Assembly: GCA_019054805.1 (NCBI GenBank)
Contig: JAHQIY010000010.1
Span: forward strand, 2,649,501 to 2,713,500
Source: Brachionus manjavacas
Lineage: Eukaryota; Rotifera; Eurotatoria; Ploima; Brachionidae
Length of the DNA: 64,000 bases
Reading direction: 5' to 3'
This document shows positions 22,983 to 34,133 of this stretch, piece by piece. Every line of letters begins with the position of its first letter. Position 1 is the stretch's first letter. Under the pieces are notes generated by a model. That model was not told the DNA's origin. It made no database searches and saw only the letters and a list, made by a program, of their open reading frames with translations. The translations under genes were made by a program, and so were the position numbers.

Positions 22983-24347
22983 CAGAAGTGTCTAAAAGTC
23001 CCAAAATAAAGTCCAAGTCCGGACTTTTGAATTTTTTTTAAAAAAAAGTCATTTGCTTGGCCGCCATAAAAACTCCCTGGGACGGCAAAAATCATTTTTC
23101 GCAACAATAGATACCTGAAACGGAAGAAATTTCATTTTTTCTTGGTTCTTACTGATTAATTCCCATTGCTTTTTATTTGACTCAGTTTATAATTAAAAAA
23201 TTTAAAAATAAAAAATAATCAAAGTAAAAATTATAATAAATAAAAACGATTTCTTATTTTTTGGTAAATTTGAATATCAAAAATTTTAGAAAATTTATAA
23301 TTTTTTTAAAAGATGCTAATTGAAAATGATTGCTTGCAATACTTTTTATATTTTTATTCTAAGTAATAAATTTATTATTATCTTTAAAATCAAATATAAA
23401 AATAAGATCAAAATTAAATTATATTTTAAAACGACTGAAACTCTTGAAAGTCCGTTCATCAGTCTATTTCTTTTATTCGAAAAAAAGATGTTACTATTTA
23501 TATTTACTTATTCTTATGGATAATTAATAAAAAAAGTAGAACTTTATAAAGAGATTTTGAGCCCCAAAATTGAAGACAATGCTGATTTTAATGTTCGAAT
23601 TTTACAATAAGATATATCCATTCTTTAAAGGAGCTTTAGGGATTTTTCTAATTTTGCAAAAAGTGATTAAGGTTTAAATCCTTAATTGTTGTATCAGACC
23701 AACCGAAAAAATCAATATAATCATCAAATTAATGAGTTTTATGATAAGTGTTTATTAGCAAGTGTTGATCAATTAATTTTTTTAATCAAAAATATCACCA
23801 ATTGCAATAATGAATTATTGCAATTTAATTAGGATAATTTTATATAAATTATTAATATTTATTAAAATTAGAAGGTTTTCAACAACGTTGTCACACTTTT
23901 TTATTATTTTTTCACACTTCCTACTCCACCTTTTTTTTTCGGTTAGATAAATTAAAAAAAATATGACACAATTGTTGAAAACCATCCAGGTGTGAAATTG
24001 TTGTGGAAAAACCGTGAGCCCAAAGAAATACATCACCATTTAACTTAACTTTAATTATCGTGTTATTATTTGCTAGTGCTAAAAATTTTGACTCCTTAAA
24101 TTGCAATTGTTACAAATTCACTTTTTTTAATTTTTAATTTTACTTAACTTAATTTTTTATTTTTTATTTTTATTCTGAAGGAGTTTTAGCTCGGTACAGT
24201 TAACAAATAAATTAATAAATTCAAATGGTTCAATAATATTAATTACGTCTTTATATTAAAAAAAAACAAAGTGTTTGGCTCGGACATTTGAAAAAAAAAA
24301 GTTCGGACGTGGACTTGACTTGAGACTTGTGACTAAGAACAACTCTG
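22983..24347. mobile_element. hAT-like element with AAGTCC-rich ends
   Basis: The left end CAGAAGTGTCTAAAAGTCCC and right end (reverse complement CAGAGTTGTTCTTAGTCAC) both run into AAGTCCAAGTCCGGAC-type sequence. The flanking octamers GTTTGATC and GTATGATA match at 6 of 8 positions. The frames inside are A/T-biased and not convincing. It abuts the LINE at 24355. Confidence 0.45.
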
Positions 24348-24354
24348 GTATGAT

Positions 24355-25640
24355 AATTGGATTATGTAATTAATTTGCTGGTCATCAGCAATCATTGCCT
24401 GCTTTAAGGCCGTTAACATTTGGGACTTCAACTAATTGATTTGGCAGTGAGTTTCATATGCTTGCGTTTCTGTTGAAAAAAAAGTTTCCTCGAATTTTCT
24501 TTGTGATATTTAAAGAAGTGACCTCTTCTTTGATTTTTGTGACTTTAAAAATGGTGCTTTTTTCAACCAATTTTATTCCATGCATGAACTTGTATAATGG
24601 ACGTTAACACTTTCAAATCATATATTTAATAAAATATCATTGTTTTAATTTATTAAATCATAATAAAATAATATATTGCATAATATTTACAAAATTTAAT
24701 ACAAATATATCACATTAAAAAAAATATACTAAAAGAACAAAAAATTACTCAAAATTTTTTTTTTAACTAGTTACTTTTTTTTTTTGCTTACATTTATTTT
24801 TTGGACAAAAATATTACAATTTTTGTGTAAAGGCTTACCACACGTTTCGCACATTTTACTCACACTTTTAGCAGTTTTTTGTAGCTTGCATCTTGGTCAT
24901 GGAACTGATTCATCAACGTCGAATATCAAATTTTTTTCTGGTTCTCTTAGATCAGACGGTTGAATTTGAAGACTTTTTAGAGTTTTAGCAGGAGCACCTC
25001 TTTCTTTGTTGTTATGTATCGGCAAATCCAAGTCAATTGAGCTGAAATTCAGTAACTGGAGTCTAAACGAACACGAAATAACATGATTGCACTTGTTGTG
25101 TTTGAGCCAAAAGGAATAATTTAGGTGTTTTTTTATTTAAAAAAAGTATACTTTTAATCAATTAAGTACAAAATCAGTAAAATTGATAATATTTTTATCA
25201 AATTATTATCAGATCATTAAAACAAATATTTTTTATTAGACATATGGATGTATTATTAAATTTATGGTATTTTTTAATAAAAAAATGTGTATTATTAATT
25301 AAATTACGCGCTTGTATAATTGAATAAGATTAACTCTTTTTCTTCTTTCCACCAGATTTGGAATGTTCGAAGTCTTCAATCTGCTTTCATTAGGTTTGTT
25401 TCAAATTGAAGAAAAAAAATTCGCAGCTTTGCTTTGAATTCTTTCAACATTCTCACAGTAGACTCTATCACTTGATTTTCCATTTCAGATTTGTATTGAA
25501 AATTAAAAATCCAAGTCTATACTCCAAGATCTCTTTCAGTTTCTGATATTTAACAAAGTTCCGATTTTCTGTCTAGTTTTATTTGTGATATTATTGGGCT
25601 CAGCTCGTCAAAATCTTTAGGAAAATATCCTAAAATTCAA
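24355..25640 (-). mobile_element. LINE 3' coding fragment, interrupted by a 713-bp insertion
   Basis: The minus strand reads from 25640 ERDLGV, then RLKTSNIPNLVERRKR at about 25350, then after the insertion LYKFMHGI and FFFNRNASI.NSLPNQLVEV near 24450. This is the ordered C-terminal region of CR1/L2-type reverse transcriptase proteins (ERDLGV ... ERR.RGDLIQLYK ... NS.P..VV). Several stops and an internal deletion make it inactive. Confidence 0.7.
24598..25310 (-). mobile_element. 713-bp insertion with 9-bp target duplication, zinc-ribbon remnant
   Basis: CTTGTATAA flanks it on both sides (24589-24597 and 25311-25319). Removing it with one flank joins the LINE codons into IQLYKFMHGI. Its minus strand carries a remnant reading KSLQIQPSDLREPEKNLIFD and KMCETCGKPLHKNC, a C-x2-C ... 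C zinc-ribbon-like tail as found at the C-terminus of several DNA transposases. Inverted ends are weak. The 9-bp duplication suggests a MULE- or Merlin-type integrator, unproven. Confidence 0.7.
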
Positions 25641-26379
25641 AAATTTAAATTTTTTGGTTTTTTCTTGTTGTCCCAAAATCTTTTTTGATTAAATTAATGA
25701 AAAATTAAAGAAATCATTTAAAAGAATAAATTTGAAATAAATCATAAAATGAAATATTGTTTTTGATTTAAAGTCATTTGCGCAACTTTTCATTTTGCTT
25801 CTATCAGTACACAAGTTTCTAAAATTTCATTTTTCATGGCGTCTGAGCTTAAAAAGTTAAATTCTGCCGCTAATTCAAGAATTCTTTGTTGTATCTAGTG
25901 ATTTCAAGCTACCAAAGCTGCTTTAACATGAATCGAATTTAATTTAATTGTCACTATATAAAAGAAATCTGAGTTTTAATTCTAATTAAGATTACTAAAT
26001 ATAAATTCTAATTTTATTTAAGATTATAGATAAAGATTATAAACAAAAATTCTGATTTATTTCAATTTGAATCAAAAATATAAATAATATTAGAAAATAT
26101 TTTTAATATAAAAATATGAATTTGTCACACTTTTTATTAGCATAGATTTTTTTTATCTATTCACAAAATAATTATCTAAATAGATAATAATATCAACTGA
26201 ACTTCGATTTATTTTCTCTTGATAATCTTAATTCACGGTAAAATAAGGATCCTATTAGATAATTTTTTGTTCAAATTCGAGAAAAATGAATTTACTTTGC
26301 ATTAGAAAATCAAATAGCCTTGATATTTTTTGCCAAAATGAAAAAAAAAAATTTATAACATCAGTGCAATTTGAAATTT
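25641..26379. other. Degenerate intergenic sequence
   Basis: A minus-strand stretch at about 25930-25750 reads QQRILELAAEFNFLSSDAMK between stops and may be a decayed coding fragment of unknown origin. The remainder is A/T-rich with nothing recognised. Confidence 0.3.
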
Positions 26380-26439
26380 ATAGCCCGTTTAGCCGAATGT
26401 TTTGCGCATTAGTCATTCAAAACTTATAAATTCTTGTAT

Positions 26440-26560
26440 TTTTGTAATTTCCCTTGTATAGCGCAATGTACTACCATAGGCTACCTCCTAGTAAGTTGCC
26501 TCTGCAAGTCTGCTTGTCGTAGCTTTATTTATTATTATTATTATAAATATTATTAGAAAA
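26440..26560 (+). repeat. Probable retroposon 3' end with (ATT)n tail
   Basis: A GC-richer patch (CTACCTCCTAGTAAGTTGCC, CTGCTTGTCGTAGC) is followed by TTTATTATTATTATTATA. The layout matches the 3' end of the LINE at 57930 (a short GC-richer stretch then a trinucleotide tail). No coding sequence precedes it. Confidence 0.4.
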
Positions 26561-27090
26561 AAAACTTGCCGAATATTGCGAGAAATGTGTTGCCGATTTA
26601 ATAAAATACAATATATCTTCTTTAAAAGCCTTATTTAAGTTTTTTAATGTTCTGAAGTTCAAAGAATGGAATTCTTATCAATACCTATATGCTCGTGTCA
26701 AGAACACGAGCACATAATTAAGTCAAGATGTGAGCTTAGTGCTAAATGTATATGTCAGCATTTCGAAGCGTCCAACTTCTAAGATACGGGACAAGTATAA
26801 TTCTTACTTATCTTTGTGCATCAGTTAACAAGCTGATGAATGACTGATGATTCAGGGTAACAAATGTCAATTTTTGCCCAGTTCTACGCAAATTCTTTTA
26901 ATTTTACGTTAATGAACATCACGTTATAATCATGTGTCGTATTTTGAAAGCTAACTTATTAAGATTATTAAGTTTATGATAAATTATAAAAAGAATTAGT
27001 GACAATAAAAAAGCGATATGAAAATTACAAAATTTTATTTAAAAAAAAGAATCAACTAAATTGGACACTCAAACAAATATTGACAAAAAT
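26561..27090. other. Spacer with a short hairpin
   Basis: GCTCGTGT and ACACGAGC form an 8-bp stem around 26690-26712. Nothing else recognised. Confidence 0.4.
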
Positions 27091-27675
27091 TTAATCGAAA
27101 TAGGTGGCGAATATGGTAGCTATAGCAAAGAGAGAATTATTTTTGTATTGAACAGTGCATCCATTATCTGTGTCCGCATTCCACAGCGACCTTGAAGCCA
27201 CAACGATACTACTTCCATTATTTTGACCAATGGTTATGTTTACAATTAGCTTGTAGCGTCTAAAAATGACTGATTTAATTCGCGACTTGATTTCTTCACT
27301 CAAAAACTGCACTAAATCCCTACATTTATTCGGCTCATACTTGATATTTTCCAGATGATTGCTCAAAATGTCATTCACTATCTTTTGAACTTTGCAAACA
27401 TTGAATTTCTGTCCTTCGCCTGGTGCCATTCTAAAAGTATTTTCAAGCTTTTGCTGATTATGGTTGTAATGCTGATAATGATCCACTGTCGAGGATATAC
27501 TGTTTCGCTTGGACACTCTTGTTGTCAAATTGGGCACATCACCAATAACACTATTTGTCTGGCTTGAAATCTGAAATGGTACTGAACGTTCCTTTGGCAT
27601 TCGTTGAGCTTGAAGATTTGCTTGAGAGAGAGGAGGTGCACGATTCGAGACTGTCGTTTGTTCATGGCTTGACAT
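27091..27675 (-). CDS. Tctex1-domain dynein light chain (DYNLT2/DYNLT5-like)
   Basis: A single exon of 194 residues. Residues 1-80 are polar and probably disordered. Residues 90-194 form a Tctex1 domain: VQKIVNDILSNHLENIKYEP, then LSEEIKSRIKSVIFRRYKLI, VNITIGQNN and the closing SLFAIATIFATYFD. Tctex-type light chains bind the dynein intermediate chain; the longer-tailed members serve ciliary or intraflagellar dyneins, which would suit a ciliated animal, though that is inference. The ATG is preceded 10 nt upstream by a T-tract and AG, which could be a trans-splice or 5' UTR acceptor. An AATAAA signal follows on the minus strand. Confidence 0.88.
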   Translation of the reverse strand: MSSHEQTTVSNRAPPLSQANLQAQRMPKERSVPFQISSQTNSVIGDVPNLTTRVSKRNSISSTVDHYQHYNHNQQKLENTFRMAPGEGQKFNVCKVQKIVNDILSNHLENIKYEPNKCRDLVQFLSEEIKSRIKSVIFRRYKLIVNITIGQNNGSSIVVASRSLWNADTDNGCTVQYKNNSLFAIATIFATYFD

Positions 27676-29262
27676 TTTTTAAATACTAAAAAAAAATTGA
27701 TTTTTTACAATTTCAGCTATTAAATATAATTGCTTAATTGACTTCAAGTAAACTTTTTCTCTATTTAAATAGAAACCAAAAAATGGAATTTTTTTAAGGT
27801 GATTTTCTTTAGGAGAAATCAAACAAGCTTGAATAAATAGAAATTAAAGTAATTAAGGCCAATTATTGATTAAATTTTTTTCTAGTACAGTGATGCGAAA
27901 ATTTTGAAATTTTTGAAATTTTTGTAAATTTAATCGCGACTAGCTAGAATTAATCGAATGATCTCAATGTTTTTAAAATGAATTATTAATATTTAAAGAA
28001 TATTCTCAAAAAATATTTAGAAATTATTTGAATTTTTTTAAAGCAAGATTTCATAAATTCCTAGATAGCTCAGAGCTTAAATATTTTTTGTTCGAATAAA
28101 TCTGTGAATAAATAGTCGGCTCAAAAATTTAATCGAACCTATTTTTTTTTAAAGAATAAAAATATTTTATTAAAAATATGCGGTAGTCATAGTTTTTTTT
28201 TATTGTTTTAAAAAGTATGAATTCTATTTTCCAATACTCCTAAATTCTAGGTTATCTCAAAGTTTTTTTTCTTTTTTTTATTTAGCCTATGGACTTCAGT
28301 CACTATTTCTATTTGCCTCAGCGACACGAACACTCTTCTGAAAATATTTGAGATAAAAGTTTTAGATGACAAAATATTTTTTCTAATTTTTCCATTTGGT
28401 TGCTAATAACAAATTAATTAATCTTTTTAAATTGGGCCTAACAACTGAAACGTTAATCTGATTTAAGCCTTGTTTATTCCCAATTAAAAATAAAATTTAA
28501 CTTTTTTTTTTTCATTTAATTAAATATTTACATAAAGTTTTTTTTAATCAGTGATTTTATACCTATACAAAATTTTGGTTATCAAAAAAAAAATAAAATC
28601 AAGTTGATAATAAAAAATATTCCAGCTATGTCGATTAATTTAAGTTTTTCTGATTAGAATTTATATTCTTTAATCTAAAAAATATTACAATTTAAATTCC
28701 ACAATTATTATTTGAAATTAAAAATGACTAAATTAAATAAAAGTTCGCTTTTAAGTGTCTAATAATTTATTGAAATAATAATAAAAAAAAAATTTCGAAC
28801 AAATTTTATTTCACACTTTTATAAATTTAAATTTTCACTTTGTTCTTTACATAATGATTATTTTTTTATCTCTAATACATGCTAGGTGGGTAAACATTTG
28901 TTTTTGATCGTTATTTATAAAAATCCTACATAACAACTCGGATAACAACAAAACTAAAAAAAATAGAATCAATAAAACAAGCAGAATTTCTTAATTTTTT
29001 CTATTTTGTTAAATTTGAATCAAAAAAAATTTCAACTTTATGTAGGAGCTAAAATTTAAGATTTTGTGTGACAATTTGGTTGCAATTTTATTGCCAACTT
29101 AAATTGTGAGCATGAAATTTGTCACCCCGAAAAAATATAAGCCAATTCTAATTACTTACTACTACTACTACTTGCCATTAATGTGACCTTGTTTTTTTTT
29201 TAATCAAATAAATTAAAAATTTTTTTATTAGAGCCCATTTTTTTAAGCCAACGAAGTCCAAA
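27676..29262. other. AT-rich intergenic DNA, nothing recognised
   Basis: No frame or repeat supported, apart from a short TACTACTACTACTAC run near 29157 of the kind that ends LINE copies in this window. Confidence 0.5.
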
Positions 29263-29266
29263 TTTA

Positions 29267-30158
29267 TGTTCTATACAATGTATAAAAGGAAACAATTTGT
29301 AAATTTCTCTATACAAAATATAAATTTATACCTTTCATATGAAAACTATAAATTTAATTTTATTTTTCTACGTTTGGAAACTGCATTGTATCACGAATGC
29401 AATTTATAAATAAAATTCTAATAGATTTACAAAATGACCATACAAATTATAAAAAGCTTTATTTATAAAAAGAATCAAATTTTCTTTATTTTCACAACTT
29501 CCTGAACCTGATTTCGTATGGCAATGTGAATTACATTTCATTTCTGCTTTAAAGCATTTACATCTATTGTTACTACACATACCATTGCACTCACACGAGA
29601 TTTCAATCTCTTTTAGATCCTTTGAGCGCTTGTTTACTAACATAGCTGCTTTTCTTAATGGTAATTTACTCTTGATAGACTTGTAGTCAAAATTAAGCGA
29701 TCAACGGTACATTTCTAAATCACCAGCTCTAAGACAATCATTTAAGATACCAAATTCGGTAACTATTTCATAAAATTCACCAGATTTTCGACCGATAAAA
29801 CCTGGCAGCCTAGGTCAGAGCCACCACGATCAATTCTAGGAATGAGTACACTAACCTAATCTCCTACATCGAATTCTAAAGTTCGTTTATTTCTTTTCTT
29901 ATTATGTTTTTCCTCCATTTTTTTTTTTGCAGCTTTTTCTTGGTTTAAACTTACTAATTTACGAGTCTTAGTTCTTGGCTCTACCGGTTCAACTACTTGT
30001 TCAACTATCGGTTCGACTCCTTGCATAAATGTTATTATGCAATTTGTGAATTTGACAAACAATTTATAAATATTTATAGTTTTCTTATGAAAGGTATAAA
30101 TTTGTATTTCGTATAGAGAAATTTGCAAATTGTATATTTTTACATATTGTATAGAACA
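29267..30158 (-). mobile_element. Ginger-like (integrase-related) DNA transposon, short broken copy
   Basis: The ends TGTTCTATACAAT and ATTGTATAGAACA belong to inverted repeats of about 95 bp, and TTTA flanks both sides (29263-29266 and 30159-30162). The minus strand holds the C-terminal part of an integrase-type protein, including a cysteine-rich tail (CECNGMCSNNRCKCFKAEMK) like that of KRBA2/SCAND3-type genes. TGT...ACA ends with 4-bp duplications fit the Ginger superfamily. The copy is broken and lacks most of the integrase; at 892 bp it is an internally deleted derivative. Confidence 0.7.
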
Positions 30159-30432
30159 TTTATAAGAGTATTATAAACAAAATTATTTTTTAGTGAAAAT
30201 TTTATAAATTTAGCTTATAAATTAATCAGATATCAAGTTTAAAAATTAATTAATTTATTTTTTCCTTGAAAATGTATTATTTCCAGACATTTTCACGCAT
30301 TTTTTTGATTATAAGTGTTGTTCGTAATTACCGCTGCAACTGCCATAATATCAATATTAAAATTATTTGTCCACATATCAATTACCAGACATTTTGTGAG
30401 ATCTTCAACTTATCATCAATTTTTCTATATAG

Positions 30433-31250
30433 TCAATTTAGAACTGTTGGGAGAATTAAAGTCCTGAATCGACAGTAGCTTGCAATATCAAATGATGGAT
30501 ATAAAATGTTACAAAAATATGGAATTTTTAGCTGACTTAAACTTTCGTTAGACACAATAAACCATTTAATAAGCTCAAAAAGTTCATCTGTCAAGTTCTT
30601 TTTGATTTTGATTAGTTTTTTATAACGAATTAGCCATCCATAAAGAAAGTCACTGTGTTTTAGTCTCAAATACTGATTTAAATTACAAATTTTGCCTAAA
30701 AGAGCTTGTAATTCAGGTGTGCAAATCTTACAAATAAATATTAGATTTTTGTTTAATGGTATTCTTGAAAAATGAATTGGAGTTTTTGAATACATTGGAT
30801 GAATATTAATAGAGCTCTTTTCTCCAGACTTTTTTTTTGATTGAAGATGGTATTTCAATAACACATGATTCCAGTGGATCCCGTTTTTGACTTGATTCTT
30901 TTGATCTTATCAAGACTTGATTAGATGGCTGAGTTGATTCAAACAATTGGCTTTTAGAAACATTTACAATTTCACATTTCATTACATATAGTTTGTTGTA
31001 ATAAGTAAAAATTCCATTTATCACCGATTTCGAACTTGATTGTTTTAGAAAAATGAGAAAATAAAAATGAAAAAAAAAGATTACTTCTATAAAATTTTAT
31101 TATTTGTTATTTTTTCTGATTCAATTTGATTTAATTTAAGGTCATGAATCATACCACAAAACTTTTGTGAAACTTTTTGAAGGATCAAATCAGTTTGATT
31201 TCCAAAACCAAGACTGTAACGAATGTTTCAGACATAATGTTGAAGTTTAA
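30433..31250 (-). mobile_element. hAT transposase 5' part with BED-type finger, broken
   Basis: The minus strand reads, in order, FCGMIHDLKLNQIESEK (about 31150), FEIG/VINGIFTYYN (about 31010), a BED-like CKICTPELQALLGKICNLNQ..H segment, and LTDELFELIKWFIVSNESLS (about 30560), the usual start of hAT transposases. Its first two segments match the other copy at 51750-52020 including the intron position. The frame shifts between 30864 and 31024 and the catalytic part is missing. Confidence 0.6.
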
Positions 31251-32312
31251 AAAGACTTTTCCAAAATTTAATGTTTTATAAAGTTTTTAACAGCTCGTTT
31301 ATAGTATTGATTTTTTGTGTTTGAATTACAAAATGTATCTCCTGGTGAAAAAACATCGAAAAAATCCCTTTTTCAAGCATTTTCATAATTGAAATTAAAT
31401 TTTATAGTGAAAAAGAAAAAGTTTAATTTTTGTAAAATCGAAAAATAAATTTTAAAATTTTTTTTTTAACTTTTATATAATCATTTGATTTAAATTTAAA
31501 TTTTATGGTTGAAAATGTTCATAAATATGCAAAATTTTCATAAATGACTTTAAATATTAATGTTATCATATATTTTAATTTTTAAAAGGTTAGAATTATA
31601 TTAATTTAAAGTTCTAAACAATTAAAGGCTTGTTTTTTTAAATATTTTTTTACATTCGATGATTTCTTTGAATTTTAAGGAATATCTTTGTTTAAAGTTA
31701 ACTTAAGACGAATACTAATTTTGGTAGTATAACATTTGAATTGCTTTTTTGTGTATATTATAAATGAATTAAAGAAAGTTAATGGAATCTAGATATTCTA
31801 ACTACCAGTTCAACTGTAATTAATTATAATGTGAAAGATTCGAAAATATGAAAATATGTAAAATTTGTGACATGCAGTTTAAAAAAAAAAATATTTTTTA
31901 TTTGAAAAAATAAGTAATAGTTTTTTTTTATACTTCTTTTGATATTTATTTAATTAGATTTATGATTAGTTTGATCAAAATATGGTCTAAAATAAAATTA
32001 GGAAAATAACTAGACTAGTGGAAGAAAACTGAATCTGTGATTGAAAATTTAATTTGCTGCTGTTTTATTAAATTAGTGGTATAATTTACTATTTTTATGG
32101 TATTTCTTGCTATTTTTGTCGTTTGGTAATATTTGGTATAATTTATGCTGAAAGGTAAAAATATAAGAAAAGAGCGCATTTAGGTATTTGGGATTATGGA
32201 AAGAGAAATACCAGGTCAAGCAGATCAGAGCAAATGCTATTTTTAAAGCTCCTTTAAAAAAAAACCAAAAAAATTATTCACTTATTTTTATATCAGTTTC
32301 GAGAATTAGGCA
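31251..32312. other. AT-rich intergenic DNA, nothing recognised
   Basis: No frame, RNA or repeat supported; the frame from 32188 runs into the LTR and is not a gene. Confidence 0.5.
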
Positions 32313-33719
32313 TGTAACACCCCCTCTAGCAGACCCTGGTCTTCTGGTGCCTTGCTGGATCTCCATATATATATTTTGTTTTTGGTTTTTAGAATAAAGA
32401 AGTTAGAGAAAAATCTTTCTTTTATTTTCTTCTCTCCCTCTCTCTCAATTTTATTTAATAGCGAACGCTATTGGATGATCACGTGTTTTTGTTCGTACAG
32501 TTGTGTTTTAGCATAGCTGTGCTGTCTTTGCTGTAGCTAGTGCTTTTAAAGTTATTACAAACCTCTGGACTGGTCAGAAAAAGGAGTCAAATTCTTGTTT
32601 TAAATTCGCCAATGCAAATGAGTTTTTCAACCGGACTCCGGAAAGGGTTCGCCAAGATAATGTGGAAAACTCAGCGATTAAAACCGAACCGAGAAACATA
32701 TGCAATATGATAATCAAATTGGATGCAATAAGAATATTCGTGGACGTTCTTTTCCTATTACAGGCCGAAATTTGTACTGCAGTTCTGAACAGGTACAGCA
32801 GGGGGTAAAATCTTTGTTAGAGCCGATCAAAACGCACAATCCTTTCAGGGAGCCAATGCGGGAGCCTACGTTTAATGACTCATTACAGGATAATGTTGTT
32901 TTCCCTAAATATAGCAGTCGAGATGCAAGTTGGGATACGCCAATTAACCCTCTTAGAATGGAGAACAAGGTGATTTCTAAAAATAAGGGTCACGGAGTAT
33001 TTAACACTTTCAAAGAAAAAGTTAAATCTAAAGTAACCAAGAGTTTCACAATAAATTTACATGGAAAAACCAAATCGATAAGCCGGCTGCGAGATTATGT
33101 CTGTTCTGCGGAAAATATGGTCATTGAATCGGACTGTTGCTTGAGAAAACAAATGAATGTTGTCATTCCAGAAAAACGAAAACAATTTGTTCAATCGACC
33201 CTGCAGAAAAGCAGGAAATTGTGTCTGTACTGTGGAAAATCAGGACATTTGATAGCAGACTGCTATTCCAGAAAAAATCAGATGAGAATGATAACGTTAG
33301 AAAAAAAGGAAAAAACAGAGCAGAAATTGTCGAATCAAGTAGTTCAAGAAGTCGTGAATGAAAATAAGAAACATTTGGTTCACGATATTAAATTAAAAAA
33401 TTGTTTTGAACCCCACGAAAATTCCTGTTATCCAACATTGGTCGATGAATCGATGGCAAGTCACGAAAAAGAGAAAACTGAACTGGTATCAAATGCAGCA
33501 AGTCCCGTTAAGGAGACGCATCTTGAGCCGAGAAGTACTGTTGATTGTGATCAAGAAAGCTACGGGGTTGTTCCAAATTCAGAAATTGTTCCTGAATGGC
33601 TGGGGGAGGGAAACCAACAAATAAAACCAAAGCGTTTGTGTGTTTTTTTCCCTTCTCAGTATCCGGCCTCAATTCACAACTGGCCGTATTGGTTGGCGTC
33701 GACGAAACGCCGCAGATAG
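32313..33719 (+). mobile_element. LTR retrotransposon fossil: one LTR and a gag-like frame
   Basis: 32313-32471 is LTR-like: it starts TGTAAC and closely matches the solo copy at 53215-53370, both ending TTTTATTTAATAGCG. A plausible primer site beginning TGG follows. The frame at 32700-33719 (339 codons) is basic and polar and holds one CCHC zinc knuckle (CLYCGKSGHLIADC), as in Gypsy-type gag. It is GC-richer than its surroundings. I see no pol region and no second LTR, so the element is incomplete. Age looks moderate because the gag-like frame is uninterrupted. A domesticated gag gene is an alternative. Confidence 0.65.
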
Positions 33720-34133
33720 GATCTACATAATAATAAGAAAATACATGAGAATTTTTTTTCTATGTGTATAGTGTATCGACGATTTACGTCCAGAATTTTT
33801 TTTATAACTATTCAGTATTTGTTTTTTATTCACGTGTGTCTATGCTTAATATTCTCGTCACAAACTGCTCATTCCTCGCAAAAAATAATATTTTTTAATT
33901 CGGAACTGCCCTGGAAAAACTTTTCCTAAATTATTTTTGAAATAAAGAAATTAAATAACAAAGAAAAATATTTAGCATTTGAAGGAGTTTTAAAAAGCAC
34001 ATTATTATAAAAAAATGATCTAATAACTTAATTTTGGTTTTAATTTGGCAATAGCGATGTATCATAAAATTCAAATTTATTCCAGCTCAAAAACAAAATA
34101 AAAATGTCTCTTTAAAAAAAAAAAAAAAAACTT
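33720..34133. other. Spacer, no gene seen
   Basis: A/T-rich; contains a minus-strand AATAAA near 34075 that may end the oxidoreductase transcript. Confidence 0.45.

Noticed and set aside
23815-24106. Two overlapping minus frames of 61-74 residues
   Set aside because: A/T-biased, inside a probable hAT element, no domain.
32188-32397. 69-residue frame at the left edge of the LTR
   Set aside because: It runs across the LTR boundary and has no domain.
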